A stretch of 64,000 nt of DNA from Spartinivicinus marinus (GCF_026309355.1 NZ_JAPJZK010000004.1:57917-121916), one strand, 5' to 3'; positions 51,293 to 59,800 are shown, numbered from the stretch's first letter. Numbers and translations are program-made. Notes: generated by a model not told the origin, from the letters alone.

Positions 51293-52932
51293 TGAGCAAC
51301 CCTGCTGATCGGTTGTTGAGTCAAGACGTTTTCCATAACTTTAATTAACCTGGTGTAGTCAGACGCAAATTTTTCTGTAACAGCACCAAGATTGCTACCC
51401 AGTTGTTGAATCACTCGCTCTAGCTCTTCTCCCATGGATTGATCGATCATTTTCATTGACGTTGAAATAGTATCATTGTTTTTCAGTAACGTTTGCTCCA
51501 TGGACTGCTCGATACCACCAAATAGTTTCTCGACTTCTTGCCTGTGGAGTTTAGTGAGCTCTTCTACTGTGATCGCAAGTTGATCACGGATTTGGTTTAG
51601 TTCTTTGTTATAGTATTGCGAAAACTCCGTTGTATCTTGAAGTAGGTTGTTACCAGCATTTTTGAGTGATGCGCCAACTTCCAAGCTTCCTGATTTAAGT
51701 TCTTCGATCAATACACGCATTTGTCCGTTGATGTCCTCTAGCACGATTGAAAATTGTTCCTTAATTTCGTCACTGGCATTTGCTGTAGTTTGTGCTGACT
51801 CAGTTAATGCAGCTCTTGTCTGATCTACAGATTCTATATATTGGTCAGCACTCTGAGATATGACGTTTTCAATTTTTTCTGCGCTAGTAGTAATGCCTTC
51901 TGCTAACAAGTCATTTGCTTGTTTTACGCCTTCAATTGCAGAGTCAATTTTTTCTTTTATCTCTGGAACAGATGCAACTGCTGCATCTCTGACTTGAACG
52001 AATGCATCGAGGTGTTTATCAAGTTCTTTAATTTGATGTTGGTTGACCTCTATAACTGTTTTCAAACTATTCATGTTTTCAGGGATGGAGCTGGTGTGCT
52101 CGGTAATTTTAGATACTGAGGCTTCAGTTTCAGATATGACCTGAACACCTAGCGCATATTTTTCCTGCATATCTGCCAATTGGATCTTATAATTTTCTTG
52201 CCATTCTACAAGCTTAAATACAGCCTCGTTTAGATCTGAAAAATTTTTTCCAAATTGTTCTTTAAGCTGATTATTAAAGTCTTTGATTACACTATTTAGT
52301 GCTACGATGACCTGTTCTGTTGCTGACTCAGACATTAGCTCTGCGAAATTATCAAGCTTGTTCCACAGCCGCTCTTGGAACTCCGCAAAATTGCTCTCCC
52401 TCTCTTTACCTGTGTTAATAAACTCCTCCATTTTCTCCTTCAACTGAGTAATTGAACTGGTGTTATTACCATCACCCTTTTCTATGGCAACTTTGACTTC
52501 ACTGGATATAGCTAATTGTTGAGACATAACCTCATAAATATCTGAAGCGTCCACGTTATCTTTACGATATTCGCCCTCAGAAGAGTTTTTTTGTTCAATA
52601 TAGGAGTCAACTAGCTTGTAAAGAATGGAAAGTAGAATACCGAAAATAGACGTTACAAAAGCAGTTTTTAATCCTTCAAGTAAAGGCCCAATGCTGCCTT
52701 CAATATCACTAGTGTTAAAATGCAAGAGGCCAGCCACTATACCTATGAATGTGCCAAATATACCAAATGATGTCAGTAGTGTCGGAGCATAGTTGGTAAA
52801 TCCTGTATGCTCATTTTTACGTTTGTAATAAATGGCGCTAATAAGCACCAGGAAAAGAAGTACAAGGATAACATCTGTAAGGAATTCCGGTTTAACCGCT
52901 TTCAACCCCTCTTCAATGACACCTGACAACAT
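51289..52932 (-). CDS. zorA: ZorA, MotA/TolQ-like motor component of Zorya with coiled tail
   Basis: The 547-residue protein has a membrane helix near the N-terminus (DVILVLLFLVLISAIYY), two more at about 45-70 and 88-110 (LTSFGIFGTFIGIVAGLL, LLEGLKTAFVTSIFGILLSI) forming a MotA-type core, then about 400 residues of coiled coil. The long cytoplasmic tail is diagnostic of ZorA. It is first of the operon zorA-zorB-zorE, all overlapping. The promoter is in the 52933-53637 stretch. Confidence 0.85.
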   Translation of the reverse strand: MLSGVIEEGLKAVKPEFLTDVILVLLFLVLISAIYYKRKNEHTGFTNYAPTLLTSFGIFGTFIGIVAGLLHFNTSDIEGSIGPLLEGLKTAFVTSIFGILLSILYKLVDSYIEQKNSSEGEYRKDNVDASDIYEVMSQQLAISSEVKVAIEKGDGNNTSSITQLKEKMEEFINTGKERESNFAEFQERLWNKLDNFAELMSESATEQVIVALNSVIKDFNNQLKEQFGKNFSDLNEAVFKLVEWQENYKIQLADMQEKYALGVQVISETEASVSKITEHTSSIPENMNSLKTVIEVNQHQIKELDKHLDAFVQVRDAAVASVPEIKEKIDSAIEGVKQANDLLAEGITTSAEKIENVISQSADQYIESVDQTRAALTESAQTTANASDEIKEQFSIVLEDINGQMRVLIEELKSGSLEVGASLKNAGNNLLQDTTEFSQYYNKELNQIRDQLAITVEELTKLHRQEVEKLFGGIEQSMEQTLLKNNDTISTSMKMIDQSMGEELERVIQQLGSNLGAVTEKFASDYTRLIKVMENVLTQQPISRVAQ

Positions 52933-53267
52933 TGGCTAATTCCTTTTTTAACATTGTGACAGAAAAATTTAGCCAGAGAGGTTACTAAAATTAGTCAGAT
53001 TGCGTCCATGATTATTCGAGGTATAGTTATCCTAATGAGAGTCTGCAATGGTTCCTGCATTAATTAAGCAGCTAAATGGTTAATAGTTGGCCAAAAGTCC
53101 TTATTACAGAGGCTGATAGGCCGCCCTCTGGTTCAATTCCTCAACCCCAGATAACTACCGAAAGAGGTCTCCATATCCCCAAATATATAGCCAAAGCAGC
53201 AGCGAGATACTTAAGCATTTTGAGTAAATAGTTGTATTTGGTTGTTAGAGCATCACCTTTTTTAACT

Positions 53268-53476
53268 TGAATTCGGAGTAAAAAATAACCAAAAATTGAG
53301 GGTTTTATGAGCTTATAAGGTTTGCAAGTAGTTGCAAAGCATAGAAGATTTTATTAGTGACTTGTTATGTAGGCTTACTCTCTATTGTTTCAGAGCCAAA
53401 AAGGTATTAATTAGAGCAACAAGCAATCAAACTGTTCAAACAATTTACTAATTGTGTATTTTTTACTCCGAATTCA
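53268..53476. mobile_element. MITE-like element with 20-bp perfect inverted repeats
   Basis: TGAATTCGGAGTAAAAAATA at 53268-53287 and its exact reverse complement at 53457-53476 flank about 170 bp without an ORF. The ends start with TGAATTCGG, like the element at 63863-63952. The small size and lack of a gene fit a MITE mobilised by an unseen transposase. Confidence 0.6.
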
Positions 53477-53614
53477 CGTTTTTTTAAGGTCATCCCAGCT
53501 TTTGCCACTTTTGCTGATGGGACTTATGAGGCCACCCAAGGTAAATAATTTAAACTTCACCCATACGGCGAACAAAACCATCATAGAGGGTTGGCCTATT
53601 AGCCCCTACCCGAA

Positions 53615-53664
53615 ATGTTCCATATTCTAGGTAAATATTGACAAATACCGAGAATATGGAACAT
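53615..53664. promoter_or_regulatory. AbiEi operator: 19-bp inverted repeat around a -35 box
   Basis: ATGTTCCATATTCTAGGTA (53615-53633) and TACCGAGAATATGGAACAT (53646-53664) are inverted repeats with one mismatch, spaced by 12 bp. TTGACA (53638-53643) lies in the gap and fits a -35 box. AbiEi antitoxins repress their own promoter at such repeats. Confidence 0.75.
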
Positions 53665-53673
53665 CATAAGAAT

Positions 53674-54282
53674 ATGAAAACGGAAACACATTTTCAGCAA
53701 GTTCTGAAGCTGGTGGGCTCTCATGGGTTGATTAGGAGCCATGATCTGGACGCTGTCAACGTGCCGAGAGTGACTCTCACGCGAATGGTTCGACGTGGCC
53801 TACTTGTTAGAGTTGATCGGGGGCTCTATTCTATCCCCGATCGCTCAGTTTCAGAACATACCAGCCTAGCCGAGGTATCCCGAAAGAACCCTCAAGCACT
53901 GGTTTGTCTACTATCAGCACTTCAGTTTCATGGACTAACTACCCAGGCACCATTTGAAGTTTGGATAGCCATACCAAATAAAGCTCATGCTCCCGCAATA
54001 GAATATCCGCCGCTTCGTGTCGTACGATTCTCCGGGAAGTCGCTAATTGAAGGGGTTGAAGATCATCTAGTGGAAGGCGTAACTGTTCACATAACTTGTG
54101 TTGCTAAGACTGTGGCTGACTGTTTTAAATTCCGAAATAAAATAGGCCTAGATGTGGCTCTTGAGGCACTGAATGAGTCATGGCAAAACAGGCGAGTGCA
54201 AATTGATGAACTATGGCGTTATGCCAGTATTTGCCGTGTCACTAATGTTATCCGTCCTTACCTTGAGAGCCTGACTTCATGA
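53674..54282 (+). CDS. abiEi: AbiEi antitoxin (type IV TA)
   Basis: From ATG at 53674 the protein is 202 residues; ATG 53656 and TTG 53638 lie within the operator and are less likely. It has the AbiEi winged-helix N-terminus (QQVLKLVGSHGLIRSHDLDA, then LTRMVRRGLLVRVDRGLYS) and the C-terminal AbiEi_3-like domain with VAKTVADCFKFRNKIGLDVA. It binds the operator upstream and represses the operon. Its stop overlaps the abiEii start by 4 bp. Confidence 0.85.
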   Translation: MKTETHFQQVLKLVGSHGLIRSHDLDAVNVPRVTLTRMVRRGLLVRVDRGLYSIPDRSVSEHTSLAEVSRKNPQALVCLLSALQFHGLTTQAPFEVWIAIPNKAHAPAIEYPPLRVVRFSGKSLIEGVEDHLVEGVTVHITCVAKTVADCFKFRNKIGLDVALEALNESWQNRRVQIDELWRYASICRVTNVIRPYLESLTS

Positions 54283-55169
54283 GTAAACGAAATATAGCTG
54301 CATCTGTGCGAGCCCGTCTACTAAATCATGCCAGAGCGACTAAGCAAGATTTCAATCTGGTACTTACCCGTTATGCACTTGAAAGGCTCCTATACCGGAT
54401 CAGCGTATCACCGCATTCCAATACTTTTTTATTGAAGGGAGCCTTACTTTTTGATCTTTGGTTTGATATTCCACACCGGCCTACCCGAGATGTAGATTTT
54501 CTTGGTTTTGGCTCAGCTGAATTGCCCCACCTACAGGAAATTTTCAAGAATATTTGCACCGTTGAAGTAGATGATGGAATCCTTTTTCAAAAAGATACTG
54601 TCAACGCGGCGGAAATCCGCAAAGATTCACACTATGCTGGAGTACGTATTACATTGTTGTGTATTCTTGATAGTGCTCGATGCCAAGTACAGGTCGATAT
54701 TGGTTTTGGTGACGCAGTAACACCTTCTCCAGAATCGGTCGATTATCCTGTAATATTCCCTGAGTTTGATGCTCCAAAACTGCTGGTATATCCAAAGTAC
54801 ACTGTTATTGCGGAGAAATTTCAAGCGCTCACATCCTTAGGCATTGCAAATAGTCGAATGAAGGACTATTTCGACCTATGGGTACTTTCCCAACATTCAA
54901 ACTTTGAAGGGGAAACTCTTAAACAGGCCATACAGGCAACTTTCGAGAGGAGAAAAACTTCGCTACCAGATCAAACACCATTTGGCCTCACCGAGGCTTT
55001 CACACAAGATGCTCAAAAACAAACCCAGTGGAAGGCGTTCATTCGCAAAAATAATTTAGAAGCCGTATCCTTACCTGATATTGCCCTAACATTAATTGAT
55101 TTTCTAATGCCTCCTATCATGAATACAACATTCAGGCTTGAGTGGAGTCCAGGCGGCCCATGGAATTAG
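54279..55169 (+). CDS. abiEii: AbiEii nucleotidyltransferase toxin
   Basis: The 296-residue protein has the AbiEii signature: LKGALLFDLWFDIPHRPTRD, then DVDFLG with the metal-binding acidic pair, VDIGFGDAV and AEKFQALTSLG, then RMKDYFDLWVL. It is a GTP-specific nucleotidyltransferase that blocks growth during phage attack when the antitoxin fails. It is coupled to abiEi by overlap. Length is normal for the family. Confidence 0.9.
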   Translation: MSKRNIAASVRARLLNHARATKQDFNLVLTRYALERLLYRISVSPHSNTFLLKGALLFDLWFDIPHRPTRDVDFLGFGSAELPHLQEIFKNICTVEVDDGILFQKDTVNAAEIRKDSHYAGVRITLLCILDSARCQVQVDIGFGDAVTPSPESVDYPVIFPEFDAPKLLVYPKYTVIAEKFQALTSLGIANSRMKDYFDLWVLSQHSNFEGETLKQAIQATFERRKTSLPDQTPFGLTEAFTQDAQKQTQWKAFIRKNNLEAVSLPDIALTLIDFLMPPIMNTTFRLEWSPGGPWN

Positions 55170-55211
55170 TGACTGTGTAGCAAAACCCTAAGTGATTGAT
55201 TTATAACATGA

Positions 55212-55247
55212 AAACTGGTTAACTATTATACAAAAGTTAATGAGTTT
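55212..55247 (+). terminator. Hairpin after abiEii, related to the one at 32791
   Basis: AAACTGGTTAACT pairs imperfectly with AAAAGTTAATGAGTTT (55232-55247), followed by TT. It shares most of its sequence with the hairpin after the binding-protein gene at 32747, although the genes are unrelated. Confidence 0.5.
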
Positions 55248-55341
55248 TTGGCTGAAAGTTGGCCAATATGGTAGATTATCGGCTATTTTTAGTTATCTAC
55301 TGATAGGCAGATAACTTTCGATAGGTATTTTAGAGAATATA

Positions 55342-55593
55342 TTATTTTCCAATTTCTATACTCAGTAAAAACTCTAAAATAAGTGCACTTATTCTAGGAA
55401 ATAAAAAACCAAAAGCTCCTAACAATATTGAAAATCCTAACATCCAAGGTACATATTGCCATAACAAGCTAGATACAGACTCAAATGTAGTAGGGTACGA
55501 AAATAGTCTAACAAGAGCCCCAATAAAAGCACCTGGAATAGCCCAAATTAATGCCATTATTATTTTTTCAGCTTTTCCAAATACTTTACTCAT
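55342..55593 (-). CDS. Small membrane protein
   Basis: The 83-residue protein has two hydrophobic segments: ALIWAIPGAFIGALVRLF and MLGFSILLGAFGFLFPRISA. It is probably an inner-membrane protein. No family is recognised. Like its neighbours it is a short minus-strand gene in the immunity-like row. An A-type intergenic module (about 55613-55670) separates it from the next gene. Confidence 0.5.
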   Translation of the reverse strand: MSKVFGKAEKIIMALIWAIPGAFIGALVRLFSYPTTFESVSSLLWQYVPWMLGFSILLGAFGFLFPRISALILEFLLSIEIGK

Positions 55594-55683
55594 GCTTTTC
55601 TCATTGAGTTTGAATTATGCGTAAGACCTATGTAGGGGCGTGTGGAGAACACCTGATCTTACCCGATTACTTGAGACTATTAC

Positions 55684-56088
55684 CTACTCAACTTTAATAG
55701 TGCCAGTGTTATGTCCCATACAGGCTACAACAGTATTATATTCTATAGGGAATATATCATGAACACATAAGCCTATTTTTTTACTAAAACTATTTGCCTC
55801 TTCAATAGTTGCTTCGCAATACATGCACAACGGAATGTTATCTCCATTGTGAAAAACTCTATTTCCACTTCTATCATATGCACACATATAACCACTTAGC
55901 TCGATACCACAGACTAATTTGTATTTGGCATAAGACACATATGGAATATCTTCATTGAATTGGTTTATGCCATTTACAGGGCTAACCTTATCTGAATGTA
56001 TATTTAGAAGCCAACATCCTGAAATTTCAAAATCTTTTTCCGTCAGCTCTTCATAGTAAATTTTGCTTTCGGTACTCATAATATTCAC
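55684..56088 (-). CDS. Immunity-like hypothetical protein
   Basis: The 134-residue soluble protein has several cysteines (GCWLLNI, CGIELSGYMCAYD, CMYCEATI, CVHDI and CMGHNT) and looks like a compact single-domain immunity-type protein. The MNIMSTESK start suggests true initiation at the second Met. No family is recognised. The upstream module CAGAGTGAAGTCCATTAGTA matches the motif before other genes of the row. Confidence 0.45.
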   Translation of the reverse strand: MNIMSTESKIYYEELTEKDFEISGCWLLNIHSDKVSPVNGINQFNEDIPYVSYAKYKLVCGIELSGYMCAYDRSGNRVFHNGDNIPLCMYCEATIEEANSFSKKIGLCVHDIFPIEYNTVVACMGHNTGTIKVE

Positions 56089-56172
56089 ACTATATAACTA
56101 CTAATGGACTTCACTCTGACTCTGGTGGTTTGGAGAGCTGGCTAGATATCAACTCTTATCCTATTTAGGTTA

Positions 56173-56751
56173 TTACTCGTTAACAATTTTAATGCCTCTA
56201 TTTTCGGCAATACCTTTATTAAAGGTGTTTAAAATTATGAGCTGAAAACTAGATAAATGCTCAGGTACAGAAGCTATATTTATATTACGTATTGTATAGT
56301 GAGGCTCAATTAAGTTTATATCTCCTGCAACCAGGCTATCAATCAGAGCATTTAAGTTTCTACCATGCCATTCAGGTGCTTGAATCTGAGGGAGAAATAT
56401 ATCGTAGAAATCACCTTCTGACTGAATCTGTTTCCAGTCTACTGTAATCTCCATATTATTTAGTTTTTTTAAATCATTATGATCTTTCTTCTTAAATCTA
56501 TCTAGCACAGGTTTTAAACTAATAAAATTATGGGTATATTCACCTCTTGCACCTCTATTTTGTAGTGATATTTCTTGAGGAGGGGTTTTGTCACTTACGA
56601 AAAAATAAAGGACTGGCCCAATAAATGGAATCAGTGTTATAGCAGATATAAGTAGTTTAAAAGCAAGATATTCCTCGTTTTTCCATATTTGGACAATAAG
56701 CACTATGGAAATCAACTCAGATAGTGCAATGTAAATCTGTATGTCATTCAT
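56173..56751 (-). CDS. PLDc_N-like membrane segment fused to a barstar-like immunity domain
   Basis: The 192-residue protein has two N-terminal helices (IYIALSELISIVLIVQIW and LISAITLIPFIGPVLYFFV), the second like the PLDc_N motif. A barstar-type C-terminus follows (about 105-190): WKQIQSEGDFYDIFLPQIQ, then APEWHGRNLNALIDSLVAG, matching the barstar nuclease-inhibitor signature. It would inhibit a barnase-type RNase toxin, held at the membrane. No such toxin gene is in the window. Confidence 0.75.
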   Translation of the reverse strand: MNDIQIYIALSELISIVLIVQIWKNEEYLAFKLLISAITLIPFIGPVLYFFVSDKTPPQEISLQNRGARGEYTHNFISLKPVLDRFKKKDHNDLKKLNNMEITVDWKQIQSEGDFYDIFLPQIQAPEWHGRNLNALIDSLVAGDINLIEPHYTIRNINIASVPEHLSSFQLIILNTFNKGIAENRGIKIVNE

Positions 56752-56819
56752 ATTTAATACTTAAGTCACCAGAACGCCAGCGGTGTTGGCAAAGTGCCAG
56801 CTCTTACCTCGATTCCATG

Positions 56820-57074
56820 CTAAAAACCATCGTTCGGCGGTGTCGTGCCAATGTGGCCTTGCAGCCCATTACCTTTTGCAATGCCGACCTTAAAAGCACG
56901 ATGTGCAATGAGTGAACCTGCAACTGGGAAAAACCACACCAAGCAATACCACAATATTTTTTTTGATTGAGATAAAATAATTATCTCAGTCAACTCTATA
57001 GAAAGCATAACGGCCAGGACGACATGGACAAATAACAACAACCAAAATAGAGCTTCATAACCCGCTTCAGACAA
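56820..57074 (-). CDS. PLDc_N-like membrane protein
   Basis: Start is TTG at 57074 with AAGGAG about seven bases upstream. The 84-residue protein has two hydrophobic segments (ALFWLLLFVHVVLAVMLSI and WYCLVWFFPVAGSLIAHR). The second fits the PLDc_N pattern also found at the barstar fusion's N-terminus. Such domains often accompany immunity genes. It is 69 bp upstream of the barstar fusion. Confidence 0.55.
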   Translation of the reverse strand: MSEAGYEALFWLLLFVHVVLAVMLSIELTEIIILSQSKKILWYCLVWFFPVAGSLIAHRAFKVGIAKGNGLQGHIGTTPPNDGF

Positions 57075-57149
57075 TTTTGTTCTCCTTAAGCAGATAACCG
57101 ACCGTAGTTTTCCTGTGTCTGGCGACCAGTAAGAGCGAAATTGATTTTT

Positions 57150-57558
57150 TTAGCCATCTTCCCAATCTTCATCCGATATGAAGTAAAAGTCACAGTCGAA
57201 TTCAAGACCTAGATGACTAGCAGACTTTATCCATTCATGTCTAAGGTACAAGCGATGATTACTTCCTGGGTAAATAACCAACACAAGTAATATATACCTT
57301 ATAATCAGGGCTAAGGGAACGAATTTTGTCTCCCATTGCGTTACACATGTAGAGCAACTCTTCAATGTGGGTTTCCAAAGGTTCCCTATCATCATACCCG
57401 CTATTTAATCTCCAGCACATGAACTGATAGTTACCTTTTCTTGGTCTCGGATCTCCTTCAGACCATGCTTCAGATGGTTCTCTACCAAGTACCTCCGTAA
57501 CTTTGCAATGAGAGCCGCTTCCAGTAATTCGAAGGTACGCGAACTCTCTATTGGTCAT
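57150..57558 (-). pseudogene. DUF4279-like immunity gene with frameshift
   Basis: The first 97 codons (from 57558) read AYLRITGSGSHCKVTEVLG and on to VYITCVGYLPRK, as in DUF4279. A stop follows directly, but the neighbouring frame continues as GSNHRLYLRHEWIKSASHLG to DEDWEDG. Removing one C from the CCC at 57268-57270 (minus strand) fuses them into a full DUF4279-like protein of about 135 residues. So the gene is broken by one base, or there is a sequencing error. Confidence 0.7.
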
Positions 57559-57627
57559 CTGAGTTTCATGATTTACTAACTATTAATAAATGTCATGTTG
57601 ACTGACTGGCAACCAGCTCACTGTTAA

Positions 57628-57975
57628 TTAAGCGCTTTGTTCACGCTTTCCAATAACTTTTGTATTAAGCCTAGCTTTATCCTGATTAGGCCTAACCACA
57701 TACACTACGACCCATATTGAGATAATAGAGCTAATCAGCATCCTAAGTTGATCACTTAGAGCGAAAATATGCTCTATTGCCAAATATATAAGAGTTAAGA
57801 AGAGTCCTATAACAAAGCCTATACAAGTTCGCTTTAAGGGTGGTACTTTATGGGCTCGCTCCAAATAAGCATTACAATGAGGGCAAATAAAACTAATACT
57901 CTTTTTTCGCCAGTCTTCACAAATATATTCCCGTGAACCAAATTCTTGATTGCAGGCTGCACAAGTATATTTCAT
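57628..57975 (-). CDS. Zinc-ribbon membrane protein
   Basis: The 115-residue protein has a zinc ribbon at its N-terminus (MKYTCAACNQEFGSREYIC, then FICPHCNAYL) and two membrane helices (CIGFVIGLFLTLIYLAIEHI and MLISSIISIWVVVYVV). This architecture occurs in small stress or immunity-linked proteins. It lies in the immunity-like row. Function unknown. Confidence 0.6.
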   Translation of the reverse strand: MKYTCAACNQEFGSREYICEDWRKKSISFICPHCNAYLERAHKVPPLKRTCIGFVIGLFLTLIYLAIEHIFALSDQLRMLISSIISIWVVVYVVRPNQDKARLNTKVIGKREQSA

Positions 57976-58038
57976 ATTTATCGTTTAATTACCAATAATG
58001 TCATGCTAAAACTGCTGTTGTAGAAGGCTAGGTAACTG

Positions 58039-58422
58039 CTAGTTTTTACCTATATTTGTATCATACTCAGTAGTGACTTTTTTCAAGAAAGACTTATTGA
58101 AAATAAAAAGTGAAACGCCAAATACAATAAAACCAGATCCAAGAATAAATGGTAGGCTATCTAGACCTTTTTGATAACCATAATATGAGAATACCAGCCC
58201 CATAAATACGTAAAATAGAGGACCAAATATTGTGGCTTTAGGCTGTGACTCATAAGCTCGCTTATTATTTTCGATGAGGCTATTTAGCATTTCAACATTG
58301 GTCTCATGAATCCCTTTGCATGCAAGTCCAAACTCTAAGTCTTGGCAGCAGTCTTTACAGAGTGCACGCTGGCAATGTTTGCATATTCCTACTGCATCAA
58401 CCTCATGATTAAAACACTTCAC
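58039..58422 (-). CDS. B-box zinc-finger membrane protein
   Basis: The likely start is GTG at 58422, giving MKCFNHEVDAVGICKHCQRA, a typical B-box protein start, with an AGGT site before it. An upstream TTG at 58506 would leave only two bases after GGAG and add an atypical segment. The B-box uses CxxH...CxxC...CxxC and CKG. Two hydrophobic segments follow (IFGPLFYVFMGLVFSYYGY and LPFILGSGFIVFGVSLFIF). Such proteins are membrane-bound and often near immunity genes. Confidence 0.6.
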   Translation of the reverse strand: MKCFNHEVDAVGICKHCQRALCKDCCQDLEFGLACKGIHETNVEMLNSLIENNKRAYESQPKATIFGPLFYVFMGLVFSYYGYQKGLDSLPFILGSGFIVFGVSLFIFNKSFLKKVTTEYDTNIGKN

Positions 58423-58680
58423 AATTCTTACCTGATAATATAATGATCGCTTTGACGGGAAATCTGGGTTTACAAATACTAAGAGGGCATATTTTAACCA
58501 ATTCAAACTCCTGAAGCTAGGCTAATATCAATATTAGTTGTTGTACCATTCATGAAAATAATAACTTAAAAATATGATATTAATTATAAAAATAATTCAG
58601 CGAATTTATTTATTATTTTTAAAGCTATTTAATAATTATTTTCTTGGGATATTCCTAACTCGTTACCTGGCCATTATTTA

Positions 58681-58884
58681 ACCTAAAGGCTCATCAATTT
58701 ACTCATTGCTTCCTCCCTAACCAGCCTCGCTTGTAGCCCTTCCAGAAGTAGCCGATAAGCCTAATTAGTGGCAGTTACCAGGAAATATATGACAGCTTGG
58801 TTGTAGTTTGATCAATTTAGGTAAGCAGCTTAGCTGGGTGGTATGGGGAGAGCTGGGTAGATGCCAGTTCTTAGCCGATTATAT
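58681..58884 (-). repeat. Composite A+B intergenic module (minus orientation)
   Basis: Right after the Sel1 gene's stop (minus strand) comes hairpin A (TCGGCTAAGAACTGGCATCT with its partner CCCAGCTCTCCCC), then repeat B (TTGATCAAACTACAACCAAG, ATATATTTCCTGGTAACTGC, TTATCGGCTACTTCTGGAAG). This order is identical to that after the GNAT gene at 30783-31000. Confidence 0.75.
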
Positions 58885-58896
58885 GGTCGCTTATTC

Positions 58897-59355
58897 TTAA
58901 GTGAATTGTGATAAAAGATCTTCAGCCTCTTCTATATCTGATTCACACATATTTTTGCTCGAAATAGCAATTTGCAAGTATTTCATGACAGTTTTTGTTT
59001 CTTTTTCACTCACCATGTATAATTTAGCAAGCTCCAATGCAGCACTACCATCACCAGCTTTCAGCGCTTTTTCAAACCATTCTTTTGACTTTCTGATATC
59101 ACCTTTTATTCTGTATGTGATACCAAGGTTTTTCATGCCTGAAATATCACCGCAATCAACAGCCTTTAGTTCCCACTCTTCTGCTTTATCGTAATCACAC
59201 TCAACGCCTTCACCACATGAATACATTAAGGCTACACGCAGCATACAGCTTGAATCACCATTTTCTGCTGCTTTTAAAAACATATGGAATGCTGACTTAA
59301 AATCGCCTTTTTCATGTAGCTCATCTGCTTTTTGAAATAGGGTATCATTATCCAT
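58897..59355 (-). CDS. Sel1-repeat (SLR/TPR) protein
   Basis: The 152-residue protein contains about three to four Sel1-like repeats: DFKSAFHMFLKAAENGDSSC, then MLRVALMYSCGEGVECDYDK, MKNLGITYRIKGDIRKSKEW and ALELAKLYMVSEKETKTVMK. No signal peptide. Sel1 repeats mediate protein contacts; in cassette-like rows they often belong to immunity or stress proteins. Preceded by CAGAGTGACGTTTATTAATA before its start. Confidence 0.7.
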   Translation of the reverse strand: MDNDTLFQKADELHEKGDFKSAFHMFLKAAENGDSSCMLRVALMYSCGEGVECDYDKAEEWELKAVDCGDISGMKNLGITYRIKGDIRKSKEWFEKALKAGDGSAALELAKLYMVSEKETKTVMKYLQIAISSKNMCESDIEEAEDLLSQFT

Positions 59356-59368
59356 ATTATGAGCCTGT

Positions 59369-59437
59369 AACTATTAATAAACGTCACTCTGCCATGGTGT
59401 TGGGTGAACTGGCTAGATACCAGCTCTTACCCAATTA
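59369..59437 (-). repeat. Short A-type intergenic module
   Basis: On the minus strand: GGGTAAGAGCTGGTATCTAG, then CCAGTTCACCC closing the hairpin, ACACCATGG, and CAGAGTGACGTTTATTAATA. This is the A module without the B insert, between the 59447 gene's stop and the Sel1 start. Confidence 0.7.
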
Positions 59438-59446
59438 GGCGTATAC

Positions 59447-59800
59447 TCACGACGAATGCCCCCAGCGATGACTATGAGGCAAACAAAGCTCGCATAACTG
59501 TTTGCCTTCAAATGTGCCGCCATCATAGATGATTACATCTATGTCTTCAGGAACATAGTCTTTATCTAAACCGCAAGGATTAAAGTCTCGGTTTACAAAC
59601 AGTTGTTCGCATTTTTCACAGCTAGTAATTGATAGCTTTTCAAGACCTAAACTGAAAGTTTCAGTTAACGATAGATTGAAGCCGTGTTTCTCTATGATTG
59701 GACGAAGTTCTTCTCGAAGAGAGTCTACAGCATCGTAGTCGATATCGTGCTCACTGGTGATCTTTGTAATCCAGAACTTGGTAGGTTGTAAATGTTTCAT
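59447..59800 (-). CDS. Immunity-like protein with cysteine pairs
   Basis: The 117-residue protein has two CxxC-type pairs (CEKCEQLF and CELCLPHS) separated by an Asp-rich loop (DEDVDVIIYDGG-like), a zinc-knuckle-like layout. It is soluble and small, as immunity proteins are. No family is recognised. It ends the immunity-like row; upstream is the copy of repeat B near 59890. Confidence 0.5.
   Translation of the reverse strand: MKHLQPTKFWITKITSEHDIDYDAVDSLREELRPIIEKHGFNLSLTETFSLGLEKLSITSCEKCEQLFVNRDFNPCGLDKDYVPEDIDVIIYDGGTFEGKQLCELCLPHSHRWGHSS

Larger units (their letters stand above)
52933..53673. other. Intergenic region between zorA and abiEi
   Basis: No gene is seen. It holds the divergent promoters of the zor and abiE operons, one MITE-like element (53268-53476) and the abiE operator (53615-53664). 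The remaining sequence shows nothing recognisable. Confidence 0.6.
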
